From: Acidobacteriaceae bacterium | GTDB lineage: Bacteria > Acidobacteriota > Terriglobia > Bryobacterales > Bryobacteraceae | Reading direction: 5' to 3' | Assembly (NCBI GenBank): GCA_019240405.1 | Contig: JAFAYL010000043.1 | Span: forward strand, 1 to 64,000 | DNA length: 64,000 bases | Shown: one piece after another, positions 26,529-35,198 of the stretch | How positions within the stretch are numbered: position 1 is the stretch's first letter | How the letters are laid out: each line of letters begins with the position of its first letter | Program-made: the position numbers and the translations under genes | The notes under the pieces: generated by a model | What the model saw: the letters and a program-made list of their open reading frames with translations, nothing else | Database searches by the model: none | What the model was told of the DNA's origin: nothing

Positions 26529-27029
26529 ATGCCCGAAAACACCTTCGACATAGCGTCTAAAATCGATTTGAATGAGGTAGCGAATGCGATTCAGCAAGCT
26601 GCGAAAGAAATCCAAACTCGCTATGACCTGAAGGACAGCAAATCGTCAATTGAGCTGAACGAGAAGGAGCGCAAGATCCTTCTCGCGAGCTCGGACGAAT
26701 ATAAGCTGAAGGCGATCACCGAGATCCTGAATCAAAAGCTGGTCAAACGAAACGTGCCGCTCAAGGGTTTGGAATACGGGCGTGTTATTGCTGCATCGCA
26801 GGGCAGCGTGCGTGAGGAGATCACTTTGCAGCAGGGAATTCCGACAGAGAAGGCGAGAGAGATCGTAAAGCTGATCAAAGACAGCAAGCTCCGGGTGCAA
26901 GCAAGCATTCAGGGCGATCTGGTGCGCGTCAGCGGAAAGGATCGCGATACGCTCCAGCAAGTGATCGCGTTGCTCAGGGCTAAGGACTTCGGGATTGATG
27001 TTCAGTTCACGAATTACCGAAGCAATTGA
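26529..27029 (+). CDS. YajQ-family nucleotide-binding protein
   Basis: The 166-residue protein begins MPENTFDIASKIDLNEVANA and continues AAKEIQTRYDLKDSKSSIEL, the YajQ signature. Two ferredoxin-like repeats are visible; the second has QQGIPTEKAREIVKLIKDSK and LRVQASIQGDLVRVSGKDRD. Family members bind c-di-GMP in some Gram-negatives or RNA/nucleotides. Length fits (about 160 residues). The stop TGA overlaps the start of the next gene by one base. Confidence 0.92.
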   Translation: MPENTFDIASKIDLNEVANAIQQAAKEIQTRYDLKDSKSSIELNEKERKILLASSDEYKLKAITEILNQKLVKRNVPLKGLEYGRVIAASQGSVREEITLQQGIPTEKAREIVKLIKDSKLRVQASIQGDLVRVSGKDRDTLQQVIALLRAKDFGIDVQFTNYRSN

Positions 27030-27661
27030 TGGCGCGCCGCATTGAGACCTTCTTCATAGCGGGTCCTGCGGGAAGGCTCGAAGCAATACTCGAAGAACCA
27101 GAGACAAATCATCCGGTTGAAGCAGCTTTGGTGTGCCATCCCCATCCGCAGCATGGAGGCACGATGCACAACAAAGTGGTGTACAGGCTGGCGCGCGGGC
27201 TTCGGGAATCGGGATGCGCCGTGCTGCGCTTCAATTACCGGGGCGTAAATTTAAGCGAGGGCGAATACGATCGCGGGCACGGGGAAACAGAAGACGCGCG
27301 AATTGCGTTTCGGGAACTCGAAGGCCGCTACCCCGATTTGCCGCTACTCGCGGCAGGGTTTTCATTCGGATCGCGGATCGCTTTGCGCCTTGCGGGCGCG
27401 GAAGCTTCGGTGAGGCGCGCAATTATTGTCGGTTTTCCCGCGAAGGAGTCAGATTGGGGATCAGCCGATGGAGTTCGGACTCCGAAGTATTTCGTTCAGA
27501 GCACTCGAGACCAGTTTGGACCTCGTCAGGAATTCAGCGCTTTCTATGCGTCGGTTCCGGAGCCCAAACACCTGGATTGGGTGGAAGCGAGCGATCATTT
27601 TTTTAAAGATGCTCTGGACGCCTATGAGAGCGTAATTGAGCGGATTGGGCGGACGCGATGA
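27029..27661 (+). CDS. Alpha/beta-hydrolase
   Basis: The 210-residue protein has VEAALVCHPHPQHGGTMHNK (the oxyanion loop HPHPxxGG), AVLRFNYRGVNLSEGEYDRG (conserved NFRG), and the nucleophile elbow LAAGFSFGSRIALRLAGAEA with G-F-S-F-G. The late VEASDHFFKDALDAYESVIE holds the catalytic His. This is the small serine hydrolase group often annotated as dienelactone-like or DUF-type hydrolase. The ATG at 27029 overlaps the yajQ stop (TGATG), so translation is coupled. The substrate is unknown. Confidence 0.82.
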   Translation: MARRIETFFIAGPAGRLEAILEEPETNHPVEAALVCHPHPQHGGTMHNKVVYRLARGLRESGCAVLRFNYRGVNLSEGEYDRGHGETEDARIAFRELEGRYPDLPLLAAGFSFGSRIALRLAGAEASVRRAIIVGFPAKESDWGSADGVRTPKYFVQSTRDQFGPRQEFSAFYASVPEPKHLDWVEASDHFFKDALDAYESVIERIGRTR

Positions 27662-27690
27662 GGCTACGCAGCGAGTGGCTTGCGGTCCGG

Positions 27691-28116
27691 CTAACCGGCT
27701 CTGAGCTGCCGTTCCACGATGCGGGCGGCACGCTGGCTGATTAAGTCGGCTACCTTACTAAGTAACTCGGGAAGATCTTCGGGTTTGATCAGCACGGGGC
27801 GGCCAAGGTCCGGTGGCTTGTTCTGGTAGGTCGTGAGAATCGCCGTCGCGGGCTTGTATTCCATCAGACGGGCATGGGCTAGAACTTTGAGTCCGGCTTC
27901 CGGGGATTCCATCTCCAAGTCGCTCAAAACCAGTTCATATTGTTGCTCATCAAGCTTGCCGACGGCTTCGGCCGCCGATGCCGCTCCGTCCACAAAGTAA
28001 CCGCCTGCTTCCAGAACTGCTTTTAGAGTGAGTCGCGAGGTCAGGTCGTCATCGACCAAGAGCACCCTGGCAAGCTCTAAGTCCTTTCCTGTCAGCGATT
28101 GGTCCCTGGCGAGCAC
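27691..28116 (-). CDS. Stand-alone response-regulator receiver protein
   Basis: The 141-residue protein is a single REC domain: RVLLVDDDLTSRLTLKAVLE (acidic triad), ELVLSDLEMESPEAGLKVLA (phospho-acceptor Asp), ATAILTTYQNKPP (Thr) and RPVLIKPEDLPEL (Lys). No output domain follows, so it may act by protein contact or as a phosphate sink. No histidine kinase is adjacent. It lies downstream of purB on the same strand, with 78 bases between. Confidence 0.88.
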   Translation of the reverse strand: MLARDQSLTGKDLELARVLLVDDDLTSRLTLKAVLEAGGYFVDGAASAAEAVGKLDEQQYELVLSDLEMESPEAGLKVLAHARLMEYKPATAILTTYQNKPPDLGRPVLIKPEDLPELLSKVADLISQRAARIVERQLRAG

Positions 28117-28194
28117 GTCGTGGCCCTCAATGCCCGCATATAGTGTAAACGAAATCGCTCCAAATACCCATAGTGTGTTTCTAAATATCCTGCT

Positions 28195-29511
28195 CTAGGT
28201 CTCGACACCGAAGACCCGGTTGAAAATAGAGTCAACTTGGCTCAAATGGCGGGATAACGAGAACACCTGATCGAGCTTTTCGCCTGGTAGGAAGGCTCTG
28301 ATGCGTGGATCTGACGTGACTCCGACTCGGAAATCCCCGTTGTTTTCCCAGGCGTTCATCGCGTGCTGCTGGACCAAAGTGTAAGCTTCTTCGCGCAGCA
28401 TGCCTGCTGCTGCAAGGTCGAGGAGCAATTGGCCTGAAAAAATCAGCCCTCGGGTGGCATCGAAATTCGAGCGCATCCGGTCCGCGTTGACTCGCAAACC
28501 CGAAAAAAGCCATAGACTCTTCGCGAGAAGATAGTCAACCAGAATCGTCGAATCGGGCAGGATCACTCGTTCTACAGACGAGTGCGAGATATCGCGCTCG
28601 TGCCACAAAGCGACGTTTTCAAACCCCGCCTGCGCGTTGGACCGGACGACTCGCGCCAGGCCACAGATCTGTTCGCAAGTCACAGGATTGCGTTTGTGGG
28701 GCATCGCCGATGAACCTTTTTGGCCGGGCGCAAAGGGCTCTTCTACTTCACGGATTTCGGTGCGCTGGAGATGTCGAATCTCGAGAGCAAACTTGTCCAG
28801 GCTGGATGCGATACCGGCCAGGGACGCGAGATACTGGGCGTGCAAATCTCGAGACAACACCTGAGAGCTGATTCGAGCGGCTTTGAGCCCAAGGCGCTCG
28901 CAAATCTTTTCCTCCGCTTGCGGGCTGATGTGAGCGAACGTCCCGACAGCGCCGGATAGTTTTCCGATCCGCATCTCTTCCGCAGCTTCAGCAAAGCGCT
29001 TTCGGTGACGCCCTAGCTCATCCCACCAGTTCGCGATTTTCAGTCCGAATGTGATGGGCTCGGCGTGCATTCCGTGCGTGCGTCCAATCTGAAGCGTTTT
29101 CTTGTGCTCGAACGCAAGCTTTTTGAGAGTGGACGCGAGTTCTTCAAGACCGCGGGCGATCAAGTTCGATGCATCTCTGATCTGAAGAGCTTGGGCGGTA
29201 TCGACTACATCGTTTGAGGTGAGGCCATAATGCAGCCATCGTGACGCTTCGGCTGCTCCCTTCGATTTGAGGATTTCAGAAACCGATGTCGTGAACGCGA
29301 TCACATCATGCCGGACCTCACGTTCAATTTCTTGAATACGGTTCAGATCGAAAGCGGCATGGTCGCGCAACGCCTGTGCTGCTTGTTGGGGAACCTCGCC
29401 CAGTTCGGCGAGCACGCCTGAGGCCGCCAGCTCCACCTGAAGCCAGCACTCGTATTTGTGACGGTCGCTCCAGATGGCGCCCATTTCAGGGCGTGTATAG
29501 CGCGCAATCAT
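28195..29511 (-). CDS. purB: Adenylosuccinate lyase
   Basis: The 438-residue enzyme begins MIARYTRPEMGAIWSDRHKY, typical of PurB; I chose the ATG at 29511 because upstream residues are not family-like. Landmarks are IAFTTSVSEILKSKGAAEAS, RWLHYGLTSNDVVDTAQALQ, IGRTHGMHAEPITFGLK and the signature loop GQKGSSAMPHKRNPVTCEQI with the catalytic Ser. It cleaves SAICAR and adenylosuccinate in purine synthesis. It follows the MBL-fold gene by 40 bases on the same strand and lies across the palindrome from purS. Confidence 0.95.
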   Translation of the reverse strand: MIARYTRPEMGAIWSDRHKYECWLQVELAASGVLAELGEVPQQAAQALRDHAAFDLNRIQEIEREVRHDVIAFTTSVSEILKSKGAAEASRWLHYGLTSNDVVDTAQALQIRDASNLIARGLEELASTLKKLAFEHKKTLQIGRTHGMHAEPITFGLKIANWWDELGRHRKRFAEAAEEMRIGKLSGAVGTFAHISPQAEEKICERLGLKAARISSQVLSRDLHAQYLASLAGIASSLDKFALEIRHLQRTEIREVEEPFAPGQKGSSAMPHKRNPVTCEQICGLARVVRSNAQAGFENVALWHERDISHSSVERVILPDSTILVDYLLAKSLWLFSGLRVNADRMRSNFDATRGLIFSGQLLLDLAAAGMLREEAYTLVQQHAMNAWENNGDFRVGVTSDPRIRAFLPGEKLDQVFSLSRHLSQVDSIFNRVFGVET

Positions 29512-29551
29512 GCCATTGACTATTCTGCAAGATGCGCCGGTCTGCCGGGCC

Positions 29552-30331
29552 CTAATAGCAGAACACTTCTGATGGAAGCCGCGGGTCCGCGACGACCAGC
29601 TTGGTGAATAGGGCCCGGCCATCTAGGGCCTTGAATCCCATGTTGCGCACCAATTCCGGGTGGTTGTTGTGCTCGCTAATATGGCCCAAGATGAGTGTTG
29701 AAACAGTGCTATCAAGATCGTGCCGGATAAACTCGGCAGCGACTTCGTTGGATAAGTGACCGCGACGGCTCATGACGCGCTGTTTGACGGACCAGGGATA
29801 TGGCCCTACTCGCAACATTTCTAAATCGTGATTCGATTCAAGCAGCAACAGATTGACTCCACGTAGATGGACGCGAAGCGAATCAGTTATGTAGCCGAGG
29901 TCCGTAGCAATTGCGACTCTGATGCCTTCAGCTTCCAGCGTGTATCCTACGGGATTCACCGCATCATGAGGAACGGTGAAGCTTCTAATATCGAAGTCGC
30001 CGATTGAAAAGGCGCATCCCGCCTGAAACGATTCACAAGCCGGTGTGGACTCGCACCAGTCAATGAAGGTGGGCGTCCCATGAGTTACATAGACCGGGAT
30101 ATTCCGCACGCATGACCCATGCTTAATCAGCGCCGGAAGGCCACAGGTATGATCAGTGTGCTCGTGAGTGATTAAGACGGCGTCGATTGAATCAAGATCT
30201 TCGCCGATCGCAGCAAGCCGTTTCGCAATTTCCCGCCGGCTCAGCCCCGCGTCCACCAGCAGTCGCGTTCTAGCCGTCCCAACAAAAGCCGAGTTTCCGG
30301 CACTGCTGCTGGCGAGTATGCAGATCTTGAC
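29552..30331 (-). CDS. MBL-fold hydrolase (YycJ/WalJ-like), start codon unusual
   Basis: The metallo-beta-lactamase domain shows VLITHEHTDHTCGLPALIKH (HxHxDH), PVGYTLEAEGIRVAIATDLG (metal Asp) and TLILGHISEHNNHPELVRN. The family N-terminus, KICILASSSAGNSAFVGTA, is encoded upstream of the first ordinary start (GTG at 30256), continuous with the rest. In frame it begins GTC-AAG at 30331, and before that an in-frame stop (TGA) is met with only ATC and ATA as start-like codons. So either a rare start or a mutated GTG/ATG is used; the call to 30331 is based on homology. The WalJ group includes exonuclease-like enzymes. It probably leads the purB operon. Confidence 0.8.
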   Translation of the reverse strand, partial: VKICILASSSAGNSAFVGTARTRLLVDAGLSRREIAKRLAAIGEDLDSIDAVLITHEHTDHTCGLPALIKHGSCVRNIPVYVTHGTPTFIDWCESTPACESFQAGCAFSIGDFDIRSFTVPHDAVNPVGYTLEAEGIRVAIATDLGYITDSLRVHLRGVNLLLLESNHDLEMLRVGPYPWSVKQRVMSRRGHLSNEVAAEFIRHDLDSTVSTLILGHISEHNNHPELVRNMGFKALDGRALFTKLVVADPRLPSEVFCY

Positions 30332-30380
30332 GATGGGATGGCCCGCCTTTCGTCTGTTCTTATCGGTTATAGCAGAATTT

Positions 30381-30407
30381 CAAAACAATTTCTTCTAAAT
30401 TGTTTTG
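30381..30407. promoter_or_regulatory. Perfect 11-base inverted repeat between MBL and purS genes
   Basis: CAAAACAATTT (30381–30391) and AAATTGTTTTG (30397–30407) flank a 5-base spacer. The site sits in the roughly 100-base divergent region between the MBL–purB genes and purS–glmS. A TACAAT box at 30420–30425 could be the -10 for purS, putting the right arm near the -35. Position and symmetry fit an operator of a dimeric repressor, but the arms match neither the E. coli PurR nor the Bacillus PurBox consensus that I know. Confidence 0.5.
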
Positions 30408-30437
30408 CCCGTTCGCTTCTACAATGGTCTATTGCCG

Positions 30438-30683
30438 ATGAAAGCTCGCGTTTACGTCTCGATAAAACCGACTATATTGGACCCTCAGGGTCAGACCATC
30501 TGCTCTGCGCTGATCGGGCTTGGCCATACGGAGATCTCCTCGGTCCGGCAAGGAAAGTACTTCGAGATAGGGCTTACGGAGGGTACCTCCCCGGTGGATG
30601 CGGCAAAGGCGCTCGAGGAGATAGCGCGGGACGTGCTCTCGAACCCGGTCATTGAGGAGTACAGGGTTGAGATTCTAGACTGA
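30438..30683 (+). CDS. purS: Phosphoribosylformylglycinamidine synthase subunit PurS
   Basis: The 81-residue protein is MKARVYVSIKPTILDPQGQ…, with the PurS core LIGLGHTEISSVRQGKYFEI and AKALEEIARDVLSNPVIEEY. PurS bridges PurL and PurQ in the split FGAM synthetase. I chose the ATG at 30438, because the 11 residues upstream in frame are not conserved. No purQ or purL follows here; the next gene is glmS, 20 bases on. Confidence 0.92.
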   Translation: MKARVYVSIKPTILDPQGQTICSALIGLGHTEISSVRQGKYFEIGLTEGTSPVDAAKALEEIARDVLSNPVIEEYRVEILD

Positions 30684-30703
30684 AGGCGTAGACTTCTCAT
30701 ATT

Positions 30704-32557
30704 ATGTGCGGGATTGTAGGCTACATTGGCGGCCGGGAGGCGGTTCCCGTGATCGTAGACGGCTTGCGGCGACTGGAGTATCGGGGCTACGACTCAGCGG
30801 GGGTGGCGGTCTTATCCGAAGAGAAATGCCTTGAAGTCCGGCGCGCCTCGGGCAAGCTGAGGAACTTGGAAGACGCGATTCAAGCTAATCCGCTTTCCGG
30901 CTCCTACGGGATTGGGCACACTCGTTGGGCGACGCATGGCCGACCCACCGAAGAAAATGCCCATCCGCACCGCGACTGCAAGGGTGAGATCGTTGTTGTA
31001 CACAACGGCATTGTGGAAAACTACCTTTCGCTTCGCAAACAGCTTGCTTCTGAAGGCCATACATTCAAAACCGAGACCGATACGGAAGTGGTCGCGCACC
31101 TCGTGGAGAAGCATCTGAATGGGAATTTAGAAGATGCTGTCCGCAAGGCTATTAAGCAGCTTTCGGGCGTCTTCGCCCTGAGCGTCATTTCGAGCTCCGA
31201 TCCGGAAAAGATCGTGGCAGCGCGTTCCGGCCCTCCGGTAGTGGTCGGGTTGGGTCAGAACGAGTTCTTCGTCGCTTCGGATGTGCCGGCTATCCTTAGT
31301 CACACTCGCGACATGTTCTTCCTTAACGATGGCGATGTCGCGATCCTGACTCCCGGAGGCGTACGCCTGACCGACTTTGATGGCCAGACGGTCCGGCGGC
31401 AGATTTCACATATCCTCTGGGACCCGGTAATGGCCGAAAAAGGCGGCTACAAGCATTTCATGCTCAAGGAGATCTTTGAGCAGCCGCGGGCCATCAAGGA
31501 TACGATGCTCGGACGCATGGGCCTCGAAAGCGGGCGCGTGTTCTTGGATGAAGTGAGTATCTCGGAAGCGGAATTCCGGGAAATCCAGCAAATCAAGATC
31601 GTGGCCTGCGGCACAAGCTGGCATGCCGGGCTAGCGGGCAAGTTTATTATTGAGCGGCTCGCGCGGCTACCCGTCGAAGTCGATTATGGAAGCGAATTCC
31701 GCTATCGCGATCCGATCATCCCGCCAAACACGCTGACAGTCGTGATTTCTCAATCCGGAGAAACGGCGGACACGCTGGCGGCGCAGCGCGAAGCGAAGCA
31801 GAAAGGCTCGAAGACGCTTGCGATCTGCAACGTGGTCGGATCCATGATTACGCGCGAAGCGGCCGGCACCCTGATGACGCACGCCGGTCCGGAGATCGGC
31901 GTGGCTTCGACAAAAGCCTTTACATCGCAGCTTACTGCGCTGCTCATTCTCGGTATGTATCTGGGCCAAGTGCGGGGGACCCTGAGTCCCGATGTGTCGT
32001 CCAGGCTGGTACAGGATTTGTCCCGGCTCCCCGGGCAGATGGAGCACGTGCTTTCAGACACCGCGACTTACGAAAATCTCGCGCGTGTTCTATTTCGTGC
32101 CAGTGACTTTCTCTATCTCGGCCGCGGCATTCACTTTCCGATTGCGCTCGAAGGGGCGCTGAAACTCAAAGAGATTTCGTATATTCACGCCGAGGGCTAC
32201 CCAGCGGGCGAGATGAAGCACGGACCAAACGCGTTGATCGACGAGAACCTGCCTGTGGTGGTTCTGGCGACGTGCGATCCGGAATCCGAAGAGAGCCGGG
32301 TTCATTATGAGAAGACGCTTTCTAATATCCAGGAAGTGAAAGCGCGCAGCGGTATCGTTGTGGCAGTTGCCTCAGAGGGCGATGAAGAGGCCGCGAGGAT
32401 GGCCGATCACCTGATCTCGATTCCTGTCACGCGCGAGTTGCTTTTGCCCCTGCTCGAGATGGTCCCGCTGCAGTTGCTTGCTTACCACATCGCTGTGCGG
32501 CGCGGTTGCGACGTGGATCAACCTCGGAACCTGGCAAAAAGCGTCACGGTCGAGTGA
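30704..32557 (+). CDS. glmS: Glutamine–fructose-6-phosphate aminotransferase (isomerizing)
   Basis: The 617-residue enzyme begins [20 protein letters not shown] with the catalytic N-terminal Cys (Cys2, processed) and the glutaminase motifs [20 protein letters not shown] and [15 protein letters not shown]. Two SIS domains follow: [20 protein letters not shown]…, and [20 protein letters not shown] with [20 protein letters not shown]. The C-terminus is NLAKSVTVE, the family's usual end. It makes glucosamine 6-phosphate for cell-wall and glycan synthesis, which fits the envelope genes in this window. It is probably co-transcribed with purS. Confidence 0.97.
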   Translation: MCGIVGYIGGREAVPVIVDGLRRLEYRGYDSAGVAVLSEEKCLEVRRASGKLRNLEDAIQANPLSGSYGIGHTRWATHGRPTEENAHPHRDCKGEIVVVHNGIVENYLSLRKQLASEGHTFKTETDTEVVAHLVEKHLNGNLEDAVRKAIKQLSGVFALSVISSSDPEKIVAARSGPPVVVGLGQNEFFVASDVPAILSHTRDMFFLNDGDVAILTPGGVRLTDFDGQTVRRQISHILWDPVMAEKGGYKHFMLKEIFEQPRAIKDTMLGRMGLESGRVFLDEVSISEAEFREIQQIKIVACGTSWHAGLAGKFIIERLARLPVEVDYGSEFRYRDPIIPPNTLTVVISQSGETADTLAAQREAKQKGSKTLAICNVVGSMITREAAGTLMTHAGPEIGVASTKAFTSQLTALLILGMYLGQVRGTLSPDVSSRLVQDLSRLPGQMEHVLSDTATYENLARVLFRASDFLYLGRGIHFPIALEGALKLKEISYIHAEGYPAGEMKHGPNALIDENLPVVVLATCDPESEESRVHYEKTLSNIQEVKARSGIVVAVASEGDEEAARMADHLISIPVTRELLLPLLEMVPLQLLAYHIAVRRGCDVDQPRNLAKSVTVE

Positions 32558-32583
32558 CCCCAAAATTGCCCTAGACTGGTTAT

Positions 32584-32841
32584 GTGAAGCTGATGACGGA
32601 CGTTCAACTGTTAATCCCATTTGCGACGTTTGTGGGGACGCTCGCTGTCGTCGTGGTCGGGTTCTCATATAACAACAGCCGCATTTCGGATTTAAGAAGC
32701 GAGATGAATCATTGTTTTGAGGATTTTGACAGGTTGCTGGATGCGAAGCTGGCACGGCTCGAAGAAATGATGCTGCACAAATTCGCCGAGCTGAATGACC
32801 GCCTCATTCGGATTGAGAACCGCCTAGGAATGCGCGAGTAA
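32584..32841 (+). CDS. Small membrane-anchored coiled-coil protein
   Basis: The 85-residue protein has one membrane helix (IPFATFVGTLAVVVVGFSYN), then a coiled-coil stretch (LDAKLARLEEMMLHKFAELN DRLIRIENRL). I recognise the type as a common small hypothetical in Acidobacteriota; the function is unknown. The start is probably GTG at 32584 or ATG at 32593. It sits between glmS and yjbQ with short gaps on both sides, so it probably belongs to that run. Confidence 0.7.
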   Translation: MKLMTDVQLLIPFATFVGTLAVVVVGFSYNNSRISDLRSEMNHCFEDFDRLLDAKLARLEEMMLHKFAELNDRLIRIENRLGMRE

Positions 32842-32846
32842 GTTTT

Positions 32847-33266
32847 TTGAAAATTTCGAGCACTACCGTTACGGTGCCGACGCGCGGTAAAGGGCTGTAT
32901 CCGTTTACAAAAGAGGTTCAGGATTGGCTTTCGAAACGAAATGCCGGGAACGGACTTCTCACGGTTTTCATCCAACACACGTCTTGTTCTCTCGTGATCC
33001 AAGAAAACGCCGACCCTGATGTAACGCTCGATCTGCGCGACTTTTTCGAGCGCCTTGTACCAGAGAAAGAGGACTGGTATCGTCACACTACTGAAGGGGT
33101 GGACGATATGACATCGCACATCCGGTCGGCCCTGACGCAAACCAGCGTTTCCATTCCCGTAGTCTCTGGCCGCCTTGCCCTTGGGACGTGGCAGGGATTG
33201 TATGTATTTGAGCACCGATCCGGACCGCACGAGCGGCGGATCGTGCTGCACCTCATGGGGGAATAG
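32847..33266 (+). CDS. YjbQ-family protein (UPF0047)
   Basis: The 139-residue protein has the UPF0047 signature: LLTVFIQHTSCSLVIQENAD, DMTSHIRSALTQTSVSIPVV and LGTWQGLYVFEHRSGPHERR. The fold is a small beta-barrel; the family is annotated as secondary thiamine-phosphate synthase, but its physiological function is unclear. The start is probably TTG at 32847, 5 bases after the small protein. GH2 begins 3 bases after its stop. Confidence 0.9.
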   Translation: MKISSTTVTVPTRGKGLYPFTKEVQDWLSKRNAGNGLLTVFIQHTSCSLVIQENADPDVTLDLRDFFERLVPEKEDWYRHTTEGVDDMTSHIRSALTQTSVSIPVVSGRLALGTWQGLYVFEHRSGPHERRIVLHLMGE

Positions 33267-33269
33267 ATC

Positions 33270-35198
33270 GTGCCGGGCCCTAACGATACCGTGACCATAC
33301 CGAGCCGAGAAAGCGCACGCCCGTCACAATCAGGCGCAGCTCCCCGGCTGGATTCTCATTTATATCCCCGGCCCCAGCTTCAAAGGGATGAATGGATTTC
33401 GCTCAATGGAACTTGGGAGTTTTCAATCGATCCCGAAGGCACACAAACGGGCGCTCGTTCGATCGATTGGGGCGCAAGAATTGTTGTCCCCTTCAGCCCC
33501 GAGACTCCCGCAAGCGGCATTAATCAATCCGGCTTTTACAGCGCTGTTTGGTACCGGCGCAATTTTGAACGGGTACATCTCAAAGACGGGCAGCGCCTGT
33601 TGCTTCATTTCGGGGCGGTCGATTATTTGGCGACTGTATGGGTAAACGGAACTGAGGTATGTTCTCACTGGGGAGGGTATACCCCGTTTTGCGCGGATAT
33701 CACGGACGCGCTCATTGATTCCGCTACTCAAGAGATCATCGTCAGAGCGTTTGACGATCCCGCGGATCTGGCAAAACCGAGAGGTAAACAGGACTGGCGG
33801 TTGGAACCGCACTCCATCTGGTATCCGCGGACGACTGGCATTTGGCAAACCGTATGGCTCGAAGTTGTTCCCAAATCATTTATTTCGGTGATTAACTGGA
33901 CCTCGAGCCTAAAGCGTTGGGAGATCGCGCTCGAGGCTCACGTTGATGGCTTGCAGCAGAACGGTTTGTGCCTGGCCGTTCGTTTGAATGTCGGGGAACA
34001 GGTTATCGCAGAAGACTCGTATTCAGTGATCGCGGGAGAGGTGCACCGGCGAATTGCTCTTTCCGATCCTGGAATCGACGACTACCGGAACGAATTGCTG
34101 TGGAGTCCGCAATCGCCGACGATTATCGATGCGGAACTGGAGCTGCGCGATAAGCAGGGTCGAGTGCTCGACCGTGTTCACAGTTATACGGCGCTGCGGG
34201 CAATTGCGATCCAGGGCGACCGTTTCATTCTTAACGGCCGTCCGATAACCTTGCGGCTGGTTCTCGATCAGGGTTACTGGCCTGAGACAGGGCTGACGGC
34301 GCCGAGCGACGAGGCTCTACTACACGATGTCGTGATGGCAAAAAAGCTCGGATTCAACGGCGTACGGAAGCACCAGAAAATCGAAGATCCGCGGTACCTG
34401 TATTGGGCAGACCGCATGGGCTTACTGATCTGGGAGGAAATGCCCAGCGCGTACCGATACACGCATAACTCAATTGAGCGGGTTACACGGGAGTGGATGG
34501 AAGTTTTGAAGCGCGATAGCAGCCACCCCTCAATCGTCGCCTGGGTTCCGTTCAATGAGTCCTGGGGGGTGCCTGACTTGCCCGACAGTGCGGCGCAGCG
34601 GAATTACGTACAGGCGCTTTATCATTTAACGAAAACGCTCGATCCAACACGGCCGGTAATCGGAAACGACGGTTGGGAGAGCGTTGCGACCGACATAATC
34701 GGCATTCACGATTACGACGACCGGCCCGAGCGCATCGGGAAGCGTTATGGTTTAAACGGCAACGAAGCACATTTCTTCAAACGGGAGCGGCCTGGAGGCA
34801 AGATGCTTGTCGTTAACGGCAAAGTTCGCGCGGGGCAGCCCATTGTTCTCACTGAGTTTGGTGGAATTGCGCTCACGGATAGCGAGGAAGGCTGGGGCTA
34901 CTCCCGCGCCGAAACGGCAAAGCAACTATTGGAGCGCTACCGCGCGCTTTTACAAACGGTTCGAGAGCTATCTAATTTGGCCGGCTTTTGCTATACGCAG
35001 TTCACTGACACGTACCAAGAAACCAACGGATTGCTGTATGCAGATCGCACGCCCAAAATGCCGGTCGAGGAGATCGCGCTGGCAACGGCAGGGGTGCGGC
35101 CCGATTTCGATCTTCAAACAGAACCGGCCTGGAGAGAGCGGATGATGGAGGGCCAGCGGCGCTCCATTCGCCCGGGAAAATCCACTCAAGACTCTTGA
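33270..35198 (+). CDS. Glycoside hydrolase family 2 protein
   Basis: The 642-residue protein has a GH2 jelly-roll N-terminal domain (SLNGTWEFSIDPEGTQTGAR, RLLLHFGAVDYLATVWVNGT with HWGGYTPFCADITDAL), an immunoglobulin-like middle, and a TIM-barrel with the acid/base region WVPFNESWGVPD at about residues 425–440 and a nucleophile-region glutamate in QPIVLTEFGGIAL. No signal peptide is visible, so it may be cytoplasmic. It may act on beta-galactosides, mannosides or glucuronides; the sugar cannot be read. It converges with the FUSC gene, overlapping its 3' end by 13 bases. Confidence 0.88.
   Translation: MPGPNDTVTIPSRESARPSQSGAAPRLDSHLYPRPQLQRDEWISLNGTWEFSIDPEGTQTGARSIDWGARIVVPFSPETPASGINQSGFYSAVWYRRNFERVHLKDGQRLLLHFGAVDYLATVWVNGTEVCSHWGGYTPFCADITDALIDSATQEIIVRAFDDPADLAKPRGKQDWRLEPHSIWYPRTTGIWQTVWLEVVPKSFISVINWTSSLKRWEIALEAHVDGLQQNGLCLAVRLNVGEQVIAEDSYSVIAGEVHRRIALSDPGIDDYRNELLWSPQSPTIIDAELELRDKQGRVLDRVHSYTALRAIAIQGDRFILNGRPITLRLVLDQGYWPETGLTAPSDEALLHDVVMAKKLGFNGVRKHQKIEDPRYLYWADRMGLLIWEEMPSAYRYTHNSIERVTREWMEVLKRDSSHPSIVAWVPFNESWGVPDLPDSAAQRNYVQALYHLTKTLDPTRPVIGNDGWESVATDIIGIHDYDDRPERIGKRYGLNGNEAHFFKRERPGGKMLVVNGKVRAGQPIVLTEFGGIALTDSEEGWGYSRAETAKQLLERYRALLQTVRELSNLAGFCYTQFTDTYQETNGLLYADRTPKMPVEEIALATAGVRPDFDLQTEPAWRERMMEGQRRSIRPGKSTQDS

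Noticed and set aside
30684-30703. glmS ribozyme upstream of glmS
   Set aside because: Only 20 bases lie between purS and glmS, too few for a ribozyme, and this element is mainly from Firmicutes.
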